DNA from: Oscillospiraceae bacterium
GTDB taxonomy: Bacteria > Bacillota > Clostridia > Oscillospirales > Oscillospiraceae
DNA: 47,671 nt
Direction: 5' to 3'
NCBI GenBank assembly: GCA_021769865.1
Contig: JAETSB010000016.1
Coordinates: 1 to 47,671 of the forward strand
The notes beneath the pieces are model-generated. The model was not told where the DNA came from. It searched no databases and saw nothing but the letters and a program-made list of their open reading frames with translations. Below are positions 38,720-46,062 of the stretch, in pieces. Positions within the stretch are counted from its first letter, which is position 1. Each line of letters opens with the position of its first letter. Position numbers and translations under genes: made by a program.

Positions 38720-40041
38720 CCGTAGCGCCGGCGCTGGGTGACCAGGAACAGGGCGGTCACCGCCAGGGTCAGCAGCTCCGCCGCCGTCACCGCCAGCCAG
38801 ATGCCGTCCAGCCCCAGGAAGAGGGGCAGGACGAAAATGGCCGCCGTCTGGAAGAGCAGAGTCCGCAGGAAGGCGATGGCGGCGGAGATCACGCCGCTTC
38901 CCAGGGCGGTAAAGAAGGCGGAGCCGAAGATGTTGAAGCCCATGGCCAGGAAGGACAGGGAATAGAGCCGGAAGCCCCGGGTGGTGAGGGCTAGCAGCGA
39001 CCCGTCGTAGCCCACGAAGACGCGGGACAGGGGCCCCGCCAGGGCCACGGCGGCGGCGGTGAGCCCCGCGCAGCCCGCCAGCATCAGCAGGAGGCTTTTC
39101 CGGAGGAGGCTCCGCAGCTCTTCCTGGTTTCCCGCGCCGTAGTGGTAGCTGACGATGGGGCCCGCGCCGATGGAGTAGCCCATGAAGACGCCGATGAAGA
39201 TGAAATTCACGTACATGATGACCCCGAAGGCGGCCACGCCGTCCTCGCCGATGAGGCGCATGAGCTGGAAGTTATAGAGGATGCTGACCAGGGAGGTGGA
39301 GAGGTTCCCCATCATCTCCGAGGAGCCGTTGGAGCAGGTCTGGGCCAGCACCCGGCCCTCAAACCGGGTGTCCGTCAGCCGGAGGGGGGTCTTGTTGGGC
39401 AGGAGGAAGTACACCAGGGGCACCACGCCACCCACGAAGGAGCTGGCCACCGTGGCGATGGCCGCCCCGGCCACGCCCCAGGGCAGGACCCCTACCAGCA
39501 GCCAGTCCCCCGCCATGTTGGTGAGGCCCGCCGCCACCGTGAGGCCCAGGCCCAGCTTGGGACGCTCCGCCGCCACCAGAAAGCTCTGGAACATATTCTG
39601 TAAAATAAAGGGCACCAGGGCCAGGGACAGAATGCGGCCGTAGCGGACGGCCTGGGGAAGCATCTCTCCCTCGGCGCCCAGGAGGACGCAGAGGGGCTCC
39701 ATGACCGGCTCGGCCAGGATGGTCAAAACCGCGCCGGAAATCACGCCGGCGATGACGATGAGGGAAAAGTAACGGTTCGCCCGGGGCAGGTCCCCCTCGC
39801 CCATGGTGCGGGCCACCACGGCGCTGCCGCCGGTGCCCAGCATGAAGCCCACGGCGGCGAAGATCATCAGGGCGGGCATGATGAGGTTCACCGCCGCGAA
39901 GGCGGTCTTGCCCGCGTAGTTGGAGACGAACACGCCGTCCACCACGCCGTAGATGGAGGTAAAGATCAGCATGACCATGGTGGGAAAGGTGAAGCGCAGG
40001 AGCTTGCCGTAAGTAAAATGTTCGGATAAATGGATGTGCAT
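38707..40041 (-). CDS. MATE family efflux transporter
   Basis: A 444-residue multidrug and toxin extrusion transporter with about 12 membrane segments. The first repeat has FTFPTMVMLIFTSIYGVVDGVFVSN, shown here as residues 17-41, and the family's GTGGSAVVARTMGEGD. The second repeat starts near residue 235 (NGSSEMMGNLSTSLV) and carries GAGPIVSYHYGAGNQEEL. It follows a marR gene by 31 bases, so MarR probably represses both in response to a drug or metabolite. Confidence 0.94.
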   Translation of the reverse strand: MHIHLSEHFTYGKLLRFTFPTMVMLIFTSIYGVVDGVFVSNYAGKTAFAAVNLIMPALMIFAAVGFMLGTGGSAVVARTMGEGDLPRANRYFSLIVIAGVISGAVLTILAEPVMEPLCVLLGAEGEMLPQAVRYGRILSLALVPFILQNMFQSFLVAAERPKLGLGLTVAAGLTNMAGDWLLVGVLPWGVAGAAIATVASSFVGGVVPLVYFLLPNKTPLRLTDTRFEGRVLAQTCSNGSSEMMGNLSTSLVSILYNFQLMRLIGEDGVAAFGVIMYVNFIFIGVFMGYSIGAGPIVSYHYGAGNQEELRSLLRKSLLLMLAGCAGLTAAAVALAGPLSRVFVGYDGSLLALTTRGFRLYSLSFLAMGFNIFGSAFFTALGSGVISAAIAFLRTLLFQTAAIFVLPLFLGLDGIWLAVTAAELLTLAVTALFLVTQRRRYGYGG

Positions 40042-40072
40042 AGGGGATTCCTTTCTTGTGTTTCCAAGGGGT

Positions 40073-40513
40073 TTATGTTTTTGGGATGGAGGCCGCCGCC
40101 TCCCGGAAGAGGGCCAGCCATTTCCGGGACAGGCGGATCATGTCCCGCCACTCCGCCTCCGTCAGGCCCGCGGCGGCGGTCCGCTCCGCCTCCATGGTGG
40201 GAAGAACCTTCTCCCGGACCAGCTCCCGGCCCCGGTCCGTGAGAAAGAGGGCGACCTCCCGGCCCTCCCCGGGGCGGAGGGAGAGGACGCCGTCCCGCTC
40301 CAGCTTCCGGACGGAGGAGTGGACGGTCTGCTTGCTGAGGAGAAACTGGCGGCAGACGTCTCTCTGGGTGCAGCCCTCCCCCAGTTCCGCCAGGCTCCAC
40401 AGCACCCAGAGGGCGCTGTCCGACAGGCCCAGGGCCTGGGCCAGGGTGTGATAAAACTCGTCAATCTGATGATCGATTTGCAGATATTCCTGAAAGAGGG
40501 CATAGTGGTCCAT
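40073..40513 (-). CDS. MarR-family transcriptional regulator
   Basis: A 146-residue winged-helix regulator: CTQRDVCRQFLLSKQTVHSSVRKLERDGVL is the helix-turn-helix (about residues 48-77), followed by the wing GEGREVALFLTDRGREL. It is first in an operon with the MATE pump. A 15-bp perfect inverted repeat (40531-40575) overlapping its promoter is the obvious binding site for autorepression. Confidence 0.93.
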   Translation of the reverse strand: MDHYALFQEYLQIDHQIDEFYHTLAQALGLSDSALWVLWSLAELGEGCTQRDVCRQFLLSKQTVHSSVRKLERDGVLSLRPGEGREVALFLTDRGRELVREKVLPTMEAERTAAAGLTEAEWRDMIRLSRKWLALFREAAASIPKT

Positions 40514-40530
40514 GGAAGCGGCCTCCTATA

Positions 40531-40575
40531 GTATGAAATCAGACTTGCAAAGGATACTATAGTCTGATTTCATAC
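40531..40575. promoter_or_regulatory. MarR operator
   Basis: Perfect 15-bp inverted arms (GTATGAAATCAGACT / AGTCTGATTTCATAC) are separated by 15 bp. One arm lies in the promoter spacer, and the other covers the transcription start, so the -10 box is in the middle. Confidence 0.85.
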
Positions 40576-40584
40576 CAAAGTCAA
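40556..40584 (-). promoter_or_regulatory. marR-MATE promoter
   Basis: On the minus strand: TTGACT, 17 bp, TATAGT, embedded in the inverted repeat at 40531-40575. Confidence 0.8.
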
Positions 40585-40602
40585 CCGGCAATCTGCACAA
40601 AG

Positions 40603-40633
40603 AAAAGAGGCCCGGGGTCTCCGGGCCTCTTTT
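40603..40633 (-). terminator. Terminator after spoVAD
   Basis: A 13-bp perfect stem (AAAAGAGGCCCGG / CCGGGCCTCTTTT), 5-nt loop and TTTTCTTTG on the minus strand, directly touching the spoVAD stop codon. Confidence 0.92.
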
Positions 40634-41649
40634 CATTTCGTCGTGGAGATGCAGAGGGCGTGGCAGATGGAGGGGATGGACTCCCCCTGGAAGCTGGAGG
40701 TGGGGGACAGCAGGGCCCCGGTGGGGGCGAAGACGATCTTCTTCCACTTTCCCTGCCGCATGCCGGAGAGGAGGTAGCCGTTCAGCACCGAGGCGGAGCA
40801 GCCGCAGCCGGAGCCCCCGGCGTGCATGTCCTGCTTCTCCCGGTCATAGAGGAGGAGGCCGCAGTCCTGGAAGTGGTTCCCCATGTCGATGCCGTCCCGG
40901 GAGAAGAAGTCCCGGACGATGGCGTGGCCCAGTTCCCCCAGGTCCCCGGTGACCACCAGGTCGTAGTCCTGGGGCTTGGTCCCCGTGTCCTGGAAGAAGG
41001 CGGACAGGGTGTCGTAGGCCGCCGGGGCCATGGCGGCCCCCATGTTGTTGGCGTCGGCGATGCCCTTGTCCACGATTTTTCCGCAGGTGATGTGGGTGAT
41101 ATAAGGCCCCTCCCCCTGGGAAGCCAGGATGGTGCATCCGGCGGCGGTGGCGGTCCACTGGGCGGTGGGGGTCCGCTGGTTGCCGTAGGGCACGGGCATC
41201 CGGTACTGGCGCTCCGCCGTGCAGAAGTGGGAGGAGGTCATGGCGGCGGCTTTCTCCGCGAAGCCCCCGTCAATGGCCATGGCCGCCAGGGACAGCGATT
41301 CCCCCATGGTGGAGCAGGCCCCGTAGAGCCCGTAGAAGGGCACGCCGAACTCCCGCAGGCCGAAGGAGGACCCGATGCACTGGTTCAAGAGGTCCCCGGC
41401 GAAGATATAGTCCAGGTCGCCCGGCTTCAGCCTGATCTGGTCCAGGGCCCGATGGAGGACCCGCTTCTGCATGGCGGACTCCGCCTTCTCCCAGGTCTTT
41501 TCCCCAAAAAAGGAGTCCTGGTCCAGCTCGTCAAAGTGCTGTCGCAGGGGGCCCTCCCCCTCCAGCTTGCCGCCGATGTTGGCGTAGGAGATGACAGAGG
41601 GGGGATGCTCCAGGGCGACGGTGCGGCGTCCGATTCGTTTGCTGTTCAT
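40633..41649 (-). CDS. spoVAD: Stage V sporulation protein AD
   Basis: A 338-residue thiolase-fold protein that binds dipicolinic acid for uptake into the spore. Conserved parts are FAGDLLNQCIGSSFGLRE, FYGLYGACSTMGESL, VPYGNQRTPTAQWTATA and HAGGSGCGCSASVL. ATG 41649 follows AAGGAGG. It is usually encoded directly after spoVAC; here it stands alone with its own candidate sigma-G promoter and terminator, and spoVAE is not in the window. Confidence 0.95.
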   Translation of the reverse strand: MNSKRIGRRTVALEHPPSVISYANIGGKLEGEGPLRQHFDELDQDSFFGEKTWEKAESAMQKRVLHRALDQIRLKPGDLDYIFAGDLLNQCIGSSFGLREFGVPFYGLYGACSTMGESLSLAAMAIDGGFAEKAAAMTSSHFCTAERQYRMPVPYGNQRTPTAQWTATAAGCTILASQGEGPYITHITCGKIVDKGIADANNMGAAMAPAAYDTLSAFFQDTGTKPQDYDLVVTGDLGELGHAIVRDFFSRDGIDMGNHFQDCGLLLYDREKQDMHAGGSGCGCSASVLNGYLLSGMRQGKWKKIVFAPTGALLSPTSSFQGESIPSICHALCISTTK

Positions 41650-41681
41650 AGCGCGCCTCCTTGTGGCAGTGGGTTTCACCA

Positions 41682-41711
41682 TAGGATGCCCGGAGGAGGG
41701 TGGTTTATGCG
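41682..41711 (-). promoter_or_regulatory. Candidate sigma-G/F promoter of spoVAD
   Basis: On the minus strand: CGCATA, 17 bp, CATCCTA, compared with TGAATA and CATACTA (4 of 6 and 6 of 7). No sigma-A-like promoter competes in this gap. Confidence 0.55.
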
Positions 41712-41722
41712 GAAGAAAAAGA

Positions 41723-41745
41723 CTCCGGCGGAATTTCCGCCGGAG
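41723..41745 (-). terminator. Terminator of the polysaccharide gene pair
   Basis: Perfect 11-bp arms (CTCCGGCGGAA / TTCCGCCGGAG) around a single central base, followed on the minus strand by TCTTTTTC, 11 bases after the ligase stop. Confidence 0.88.
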
Positions 41746-41755
41746 CTTGTTTCTC

Positions 41756-43276
41756 TCAGACAGGGGCGCTTTCTTCGCAGAGCTTCACGCCGCCCAGGGC
41801 CACGGCGAAGACGAACCAGAAGATGCACATGACCCGGGGATAGTTCCAGAGGTAGTCCGCCAGGCCGCAGACCAGGGCCCCGCAGAGGGCGGCGCAGGCG
41901 GCGCAGGTGATGGTCCGGACAGCCCCGTCGGCACAGTGCCGGACGGCGTGGGCCGCCCGCTTCACCCCCCAGAGGGCGGAGCCCACGAAGCCCACGAAGC
42001 CCAGGACACCCATCTCCGCCCAGACCTGGAGGTAGATGTTGTGGGAGTGAACGAAGGGAGTCCGGGCGTGGTAGAAGTTCAGCAGCTTCACGTACCGCTG
42101 GACGGCGGCGGTGCCCAGGCCCGCGCCGGAGAGAGGGCGGCGGCGGATGACCTCCAGGCCCGCCTTGAACAGGGGAAAGCGGCTGTTGGTGGAGGAGTCC
42201 GAGCTGTCGAAAATGGTCAGGATGCGGTTCCAGATGCTGGCGGGCAGGAAGGGCACCGCCAGGACGCACAGGGCGAAGAAGAGGGGCAGCAGCTTGGGCT
42301 TCCAGAGGAAGAGCATCACCACCATGGCGCAGGCAATGCCGATCCAGGCGGCCCGGCAGTAGGTCATGCCCAGGGCGGCGGCCCCCAGGACGAAGGCCGC
42401 CGAGGCCGCCAGCTTGGAGATGATATGCCTGGAGCACAGAATCAGGGCCAGGGTCAGAGGCAGGAGGAGAATCAGCACCTCGGCGAAGGTGTTGGGGTTG
42501 TCGAAGAAGGAGAGGACCCGGCTGGGCATGTCGGCGTTCAGGTCCATGTCCACGTAGGACTCGTTGACCTCCAGACCGGAGAGACGCTGGTAGACGGCGT
42601 ACAGGGAGGACGCCGCCACGCAGCCGGAGGCCCCCGCCGCCAGGCGCTTGAGCTCCTCCGCCGAGCGCAGGGCGCTGACCGTCACCAGGACGCAGAGGGC
42701 GGCGGAGATGTGGTAGACCAGGAAGCGGGTGGAGGCGTTCCGGGTCAGGGAGAACACCACCCCCAGCACCACGGCCCCGAAGAACAGGGCGGGGAAGAAG
42801 CCCACGGCCTCCACGTCCAGGCGGCGGTTCCCCCGGCCCATGGCCCCGGCGTGGAGCAGGAGCAGGAGAGCCAGAAAGGCCACAAGGGTGTAGGCGTTGT
42901 TCCAGTACTCGTAGGGGATGATCCAGAGAAGGAGGATCAGCCAGCCCTCGGCCACGGCGGTCTCGTCCCCCAGGCGGAAGGCAAGGCGCGCGAAGAAGCT
43001 GTCCTCAAAGGTCCCCTCCAGAAGCAGGTAGAAGCTCCGCAGCAGGCGGCCGGGCAGGTTCACCAGCCGGGACAACAGCTTGCAGGCGAGGCTGTCCGGC
43101 CAGGAGCGGGCCACGGCCCCCTCCCGGCACAGGGGGCGGAGGACGGCGCTTTCGTCGATCTGGCGATTGCACCAGGCCCCAACGCGGACGGCCAGACGGT
43201 GGAGCCCGCTGTCCTCATAGGCCGCTAGGAGCAGAGCCAGAAGACGGCAGAGATAGCTTTCTTTCAGAAGTGTCAT
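41756..43276 (-). CDS. O-antigen ligase/polymerase family membrane protein
   Basis: A 506-residue polytopic membrane protein of the Wzy/WaaL-like O-antigen ligase family. The hydrophobic core begins near residue 110. The family's conserved segment is RPLSGAGLGTAAVQRY and HARTPFVHSHNIYLQVWAEMG (the PHN-type loop, here VHSHN) near residues 390-425. The first 100 residues are soluble and specific. It is likely to polymerise or ligate a surface polysaccharide. It lies 10 bases after a glycosyltransferase gene on the same strand. Confidence 0.87.
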   Translation of the reverse strand: MTLLKESYLCRLLALLLAAYEDSGLHRLAVRVGAWCNRQIDESAVLRPLCREGAVARSWPDSLACKLLSRLVNLPGRLLRSFYLLLEGTFEDSFFARLAFRLGDETAVAEGWLILLLWIIPYEYWNNAYTLVAFLALLLLLHAGAMGRGNRRLDVEAVGFFPALFFGAVVLGVVFSLTRNASTRFLVYHISAALCVLVTVSALRSAEELKRLAAGASGCVAASSLYAVYQRLSGLEVNESYVDMDLNADMPSRVLSFFDNPNTFAEVLILLLPLTLALILCSRHIISKLAASAAFVLGAAALGMTYCRAAWIGIACAMVVMLFLWKPKLLPLFFALCVLAVPFLPASIWNRILTIFDSSDSSTNSRFPLFKAGLEVIRRRPLSGAGLGTAAVQRYVKLLNFYHARTPFVHSHNIYLQVWAEMGVLGFVGFVGSALWGVKRAAHAVRHCADGAVRTITCAACAALCGALVCGLADYLWNYPRVMCIFWFVFAVALGGVKLCEESAPV

Positions 43277-43286
43277 GACGGTTTCC

Positions 43287-44303
43287 TCAAATGCGGTTTT
43301 TCAGGCGGTAGAGCTGGGTCAGAGTGAAAAAGTGCTTTCCCCGGACCAGGTTCGCCACCATCTGCTTGTTGGGACTGAGGCCCATGGGGGCCAGCTCCCG
43401 GATGGCCTTCTCCATCTCCGGCTGCCGGCAGAACTCCTTCACGGCCTTCTGCCGCTGGCGGATGGTCTTGGGGTTGTCCCGGGCGTACTCGTTGCCCACG
43501 GCGATGAGCAGGCCCGCCCAGTTGGAGCTCTCCCGCCACTGGGGCCGGGCGGCCTCCAGGCCGTACTTGGAAACCAACGCCTCCTTCCGTTCCATGAAGC
43601 GGGAAAAGACCTGGGGGAAGTTCTTCATGTAATGATGGGTAGCGGACTCCCCGTGGAGAAAATAGCGGTAGAGGGGCTGATCCGTCGCCGCCAGGGACCG
43701 GGCGCAGCAGAAGTACTCCAGGACGAAGAGCTCGTCCTCCAGATAGGGCCCGTCGAAAACAAGGTGATGTTTGCGGATGATTTCCGCCGAGAAGAGGTAG
43801 CAGACGCTGTAGCCGTTGAACACCGGCTGGGTCAGCCGGTCCCCCACCAGGGGGTCGATCAGTTTCTCCCGGATTTCCGTTTCCCCGTAGATTCCGGCGG
43901 GAAGCTGGCTCTGGACGCTCTCCTTTCCATCGGGGAACAGGTAGGTAAGGCCGCAGGCGGCGGCGTCCGCGCCGGACTGCTCCCGGAGGTTCCAGAGGGT
44001 CTCCAGGGCCTGGAATTCATAGCAGTCGTCGGCGTCCAGGAAGGCGATATAGTCCCCCTTGGCCTCATTGAGCCCCAGGTTCCGGGCTTCGCTGACGCCC
44101 TGGTTTTTCTTTCGGTGAAAGACCCGGACCCGTTCGTCCCTGGCGGCGAACCGGTCGCACAGGGCGGCGGAGCCGTCGGTGGACCCGTCGTCCACCAAAA
44201 TCAGCTCCCAGTCGGAAAAGGTTTGGCGGGCCACGCTGTCAAGGCAGCGGTGCAGGAATTTCTCCGCCTGATAGACGGGAACGATGACAGAGATACTGGG
44301 CAT
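43287..44303 (-). CDS. Family 2 glycosyltransferase
   Basis: A 338-residue GT-A fold glycosyltransferase. The opening is SISVIVPVYQAEKFLHRCLDS, the nucleotide-binding VDDGSTDGS follows, and the DxD motif is FLDADD near residue 90. ED in GPYLEDELFVLEYF is a plausible catalytic acid. The C-terminal 120 residues are charged helices. ATG 44303 follows GGAGG. It is paired with an O-antigen ligase homologue, so it acts in surface glycan assembly; donor and acceptor are unknown. Confidence 0.92.
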   Translation of the reverse strand: MPSISVIVPVYQAEKFLHRCLDSVARQTFSDWELILVDDGSTDGSAALCDRFAARDERVRVFHRKKNQGVSEARNLGLNEAKGDYIAFLDADDCYEFQALETLWNLREQSGADAAACGLTYLFPDGKESVQSQLPAGIYGETEIREKLIDPLVGDRLTQPVFNGYSVCYLFSAEIIRKHHLVFDGPYLEDELFVLEYFCCARSLAATDQPLYRYFLHGESATHHYMKNFPQVFSRFMERKEALVSKYGLEAARPQWRESSNWAGLLIAVGNEYARDNPKTIRQRQKAVKEFCRQPEMEKAIRELAPMGLSPNKQMVANLVRGKHFFTLTQLYRLKNRI

Positions 44304-44343
44304 AGTCGACCTCCATGGGTCCGGCGGCTTCACTTAAAAAAGG

Positions 44344-44370
44344 AGGGGACCTTCCCGCGGAAGGTCCCCT
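44344..44370 (-). terminator. Terminator after the 53-residue ORF
   Basis: A 12-bp perfect stem (AGGGGACCTTCC / GGAAGGTCCCCT), 3-nt loop, with CCTTTTTTAAG on the minus strand. It lies between the small ORF at 44447 and the glycosyltransferase. Confidence 0.88.
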
Positions 44371-44446
44371 GCCATGGCAGCGGCTGCCGGGATATGAGGC
44401 CATTGTACCCCATTTGCGGCGGAAGGTCAACGGCTTTTCCGGCGGC

Positions 44447-44608
44447 TTATGGCTCGGCGGGAGGATCGTCCCCGGCCTCATCTTCCAGGAAAAGCTCCTC
44501 GGCCTGCCGCTGGGCCTCCAACAGGGTCTCCCGCAGCTGGGCCAAGGTCCGCTCCGCGTCGGTGACGGCGTTGAACAGTAGCAGGTATTCTTTGGAAAGT
44601 GCGGTCAT
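44447..44608 (-). CDS. Small coiled-coil protein, unknown function
   Basis: A 53-residue ORF that standard size limits miss. It starts MTALSKEYLLLFNAV, then a helix with heptad-like hydrophobics (AERTLAQLRETLLEAQRQAEEL within residues 18-39), and ends in an acidic Pro tail (EDEAGDDPPAEP). It is supported by AAGGAAG before ATG 44608, by GC-rich third codon positions like its neighbours, and by a strong terminator downstream. I do not recognise a family. Confidence 0.65.
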   Translation of the reverse strand: MTALSKEYLLLFNAVTDAERTLAQLRETLLEAQRQAEELFLEDEAGDDPPAEP

Positions 44609-44733
44609 AGCAGGTCTTCCTTTCTAATGAAACACAAAATGTAGCTGGGTACTATGGATATGATACACAAGATTCGGGAAATAACTTGTCTGAATTTGTC
44701 GAGGGAAATGGAAAAATGAAAAAGCGGGAAATC

Positions 44734-44762
44734 TTGACGGGAAGGAGGGCGTAGAGTATGCT
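44734..44762 (+). promoter_or_regulatory. Promoter of the TetR gene
   Basis: TTGACG, 17 bp, TATGCT, about 90 bases before ATG 44854. Confidence 0.5.
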
Positions 44763-44853
44763 TAAAGCGGCGAAAAAACGGACTTTCCGCCGGAAAGGCG
44801 GGAAATCATTCAAATGCGCCGGGGCCGAAAACTCCGGCGGTCAGGAGGAGTTT

Positions 44854-45444
44854 ATGCCGGAATATGAGAATCGAACCAGGCAGGAGCTGAGCGCCGCCCT
44901 GCGGGCGCTGCTGAGGCAAAGGCCGCTGGACCAGATCCGGGTCCGGGAGCTGACGGAGCTGTGCGGACTTCGAAGGCAGTCGTTCTATTATCACTTCAAG
45001 GATGTTTACGACCTCTTCGCCTGGGCTGTCCAACAGGAGAGAGCCCTGCTGCTGAGCCGTCTGGAGGAGTGCCTGACCTGGCGGCAGGCGCTGCTGGTCC
45101 TGCTGGACCGAGTGGGGGAACAGCGGGCCTTTTATCAGACGGTGCTGGATCAGGACGGCCAGGCGGGCCTGGAGGAGATGATTCCCCTGAAGGAGACGCT
45201 GGAGGCGGTCCGGGCCTACTACAGGGGCCGATGCGGCACGCCGCCGGATCAGGCGGGGGAGGAACGGGAGTACCGAAGCGGCCGGACGCTGCTGCTGTCC
45301 CTGCTGGAAAGCTGGGTCCGGGACGGGGCGGTCATGTCCCCGGATGAGCTGGCGGATGCCCTGGAGCGGACGGCGGAGCGAAGCGCAGCGGGAGCCGTGT
45401 GGCAGACCCTGTGGGAGCGGGGAGAGTGGGATCAGACGCTCTGA
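44854..45444 (+). CDS. TetR/AcrR-family regulator
   Basis: A 196-residue regulator. The N-terminal helix-turn-helix reads RTRQELSAALRALLRQRPLD then IRVRELTELCGLRRQSFYYHFKD, the typical TetR pattern ending in FYYHF, similar to the DhaS subgroup. The C-terminal ligand domain is variable. ATG 44854 has AGGAGGAG seven bases upstream; a longer in-frame start at 44758 overlaps the promoter and is rejected. It has its own terminator. Targets are unknown. Confidence 0.92.
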   Translation: MPEYENRTRQELSAALRALLRQRPLDQIRVRELTELCGLRRQSFYYHFKDVYDLFAWAVQQERALLLSRLEECLTWRQALLVLLDRVGEQRAFYQTVLDQDGQAGLEEMIPLKETLEAVRAYYRGRCGTPPDQAGEEREYRSGRTLLLSLLESWVRDGAVMSPDELADALERTAERSAAGAVWQTLWERGEWDQTL

Positions 45445-45456
45445 GGAGCGGCATTT

Positions 45457-45488
45457 AAAAAGAGGACGGGTTTTCCCGCCCTCTTTTT
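45457..45488 (+). terminator. Terminator of the TetR gene
   Basis: AAAAAGAGGACGGG pairs with CCCGCCCTCTTTTT (14 bp with one A-C mismatch), TTTT loop, then TT. Confidence 0.9.
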
Positions 45489-45575
45489 TTCATACTAACG
45501 GCGTACAGTCTCCAACGGATTTGACAATTGTTTCAAATATGTCCAAAATTAGACGCTTTTTGCAAAATTGTCCCT

Positions 45576-45603
45576 TTGGTGAAAACACTCGCCTATTTAT
45601 AAT
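45576..45603 (+). promoter_or_regulatory. Promoter of the 111-residue gene
   Basis: TTGGTG, 16 bp, TATAAT in an AT-rich stretch, 24 bases before the GTG start. A second TTGACA near 45521 lacks a good -10 partner. Confidence 0.65.
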
Positions 45604-45627
45604 CGAACCATAACAGGAAGTGATGCT

Positions 45628-45963
45628 GTGAAAAAAGTCTGCTACACCGTCGTGCTGCAGAGTCAGCTGGGGCCCCGGGCGGGGGAGCTGCTGCTCCAGG
45701 AGGAGGCCGGCGCCGTCTCTGGGGAGCTGTGCCTGCTCAGCCGCCGGAACCGGTTCTCCGGCAGTGTTTTGCAAAGCGGCAAGTACTTGATTTCCGGAGC
45801 CTTGCGGTCCCGAGTGGACAAGGAGCCCTACGACGCGATTTTCACCGTGCACCAGGGCCGGCTCTCCGGCGGGCTGGTGACCCGGCACGGCTGCTGGGAT
45901 CTCACCGGCGTGGAACGGTCCGGCGCGCCCCGGGAGGCGGAGGAAGCCGCCGCCGGGGATTAA
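45628..45963 (+). CDS. Beta-rich small protein, unknown function
   Basis: A 111-residue protein starting at GTG 45628 with AGGAAGTGA upstream. It appears all-beta, with alternating short strands and glycine turns: YTVVLQSQLG, SGELCLLSRRN, FSGSVLQSGKYLISGAL, YDAIFTVHQGRLSGGLV, and WDLTGVE; the tail is Ala/Glu-rich. The recurring SG-x-L pattern suggests a small barrel or sandwich in which the strands are internal repeats. No signal peptide. Not recognised. Followed after 99 bases by the recombinase-like gene; a promoter between them is not obvious, so they may be co-transcribed. Confidence 0.75.
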   Translation: MKKVCYTVVLQSQLGPRAGELLLQEEAGAVSGELCLLSRRNRFSGSVLQSGKYLISGALRSRVDKEPYDAIFTVHQGRLSGGLVTRHGCWDLTGVERSGAPREAEEAAAGD

Positions 45964-46062
45964 GTCTCTGCGGGGAAAAAGCGGCTGGGGAATGTTTCCA
46001 AAAGTTCGTTTTGCTTGCTAGATAAAAATAACGCTGAATGACGTCTGGAGAGGAGGGGACCC

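Noticed and set aside
41591..43228. 545-codon plus-strand ORF opposite the O-antigen ligase
   Set aside because: Shadow frame with Gly/Gln/Glu/His bias; the minus strand has a coherent membrane protein.
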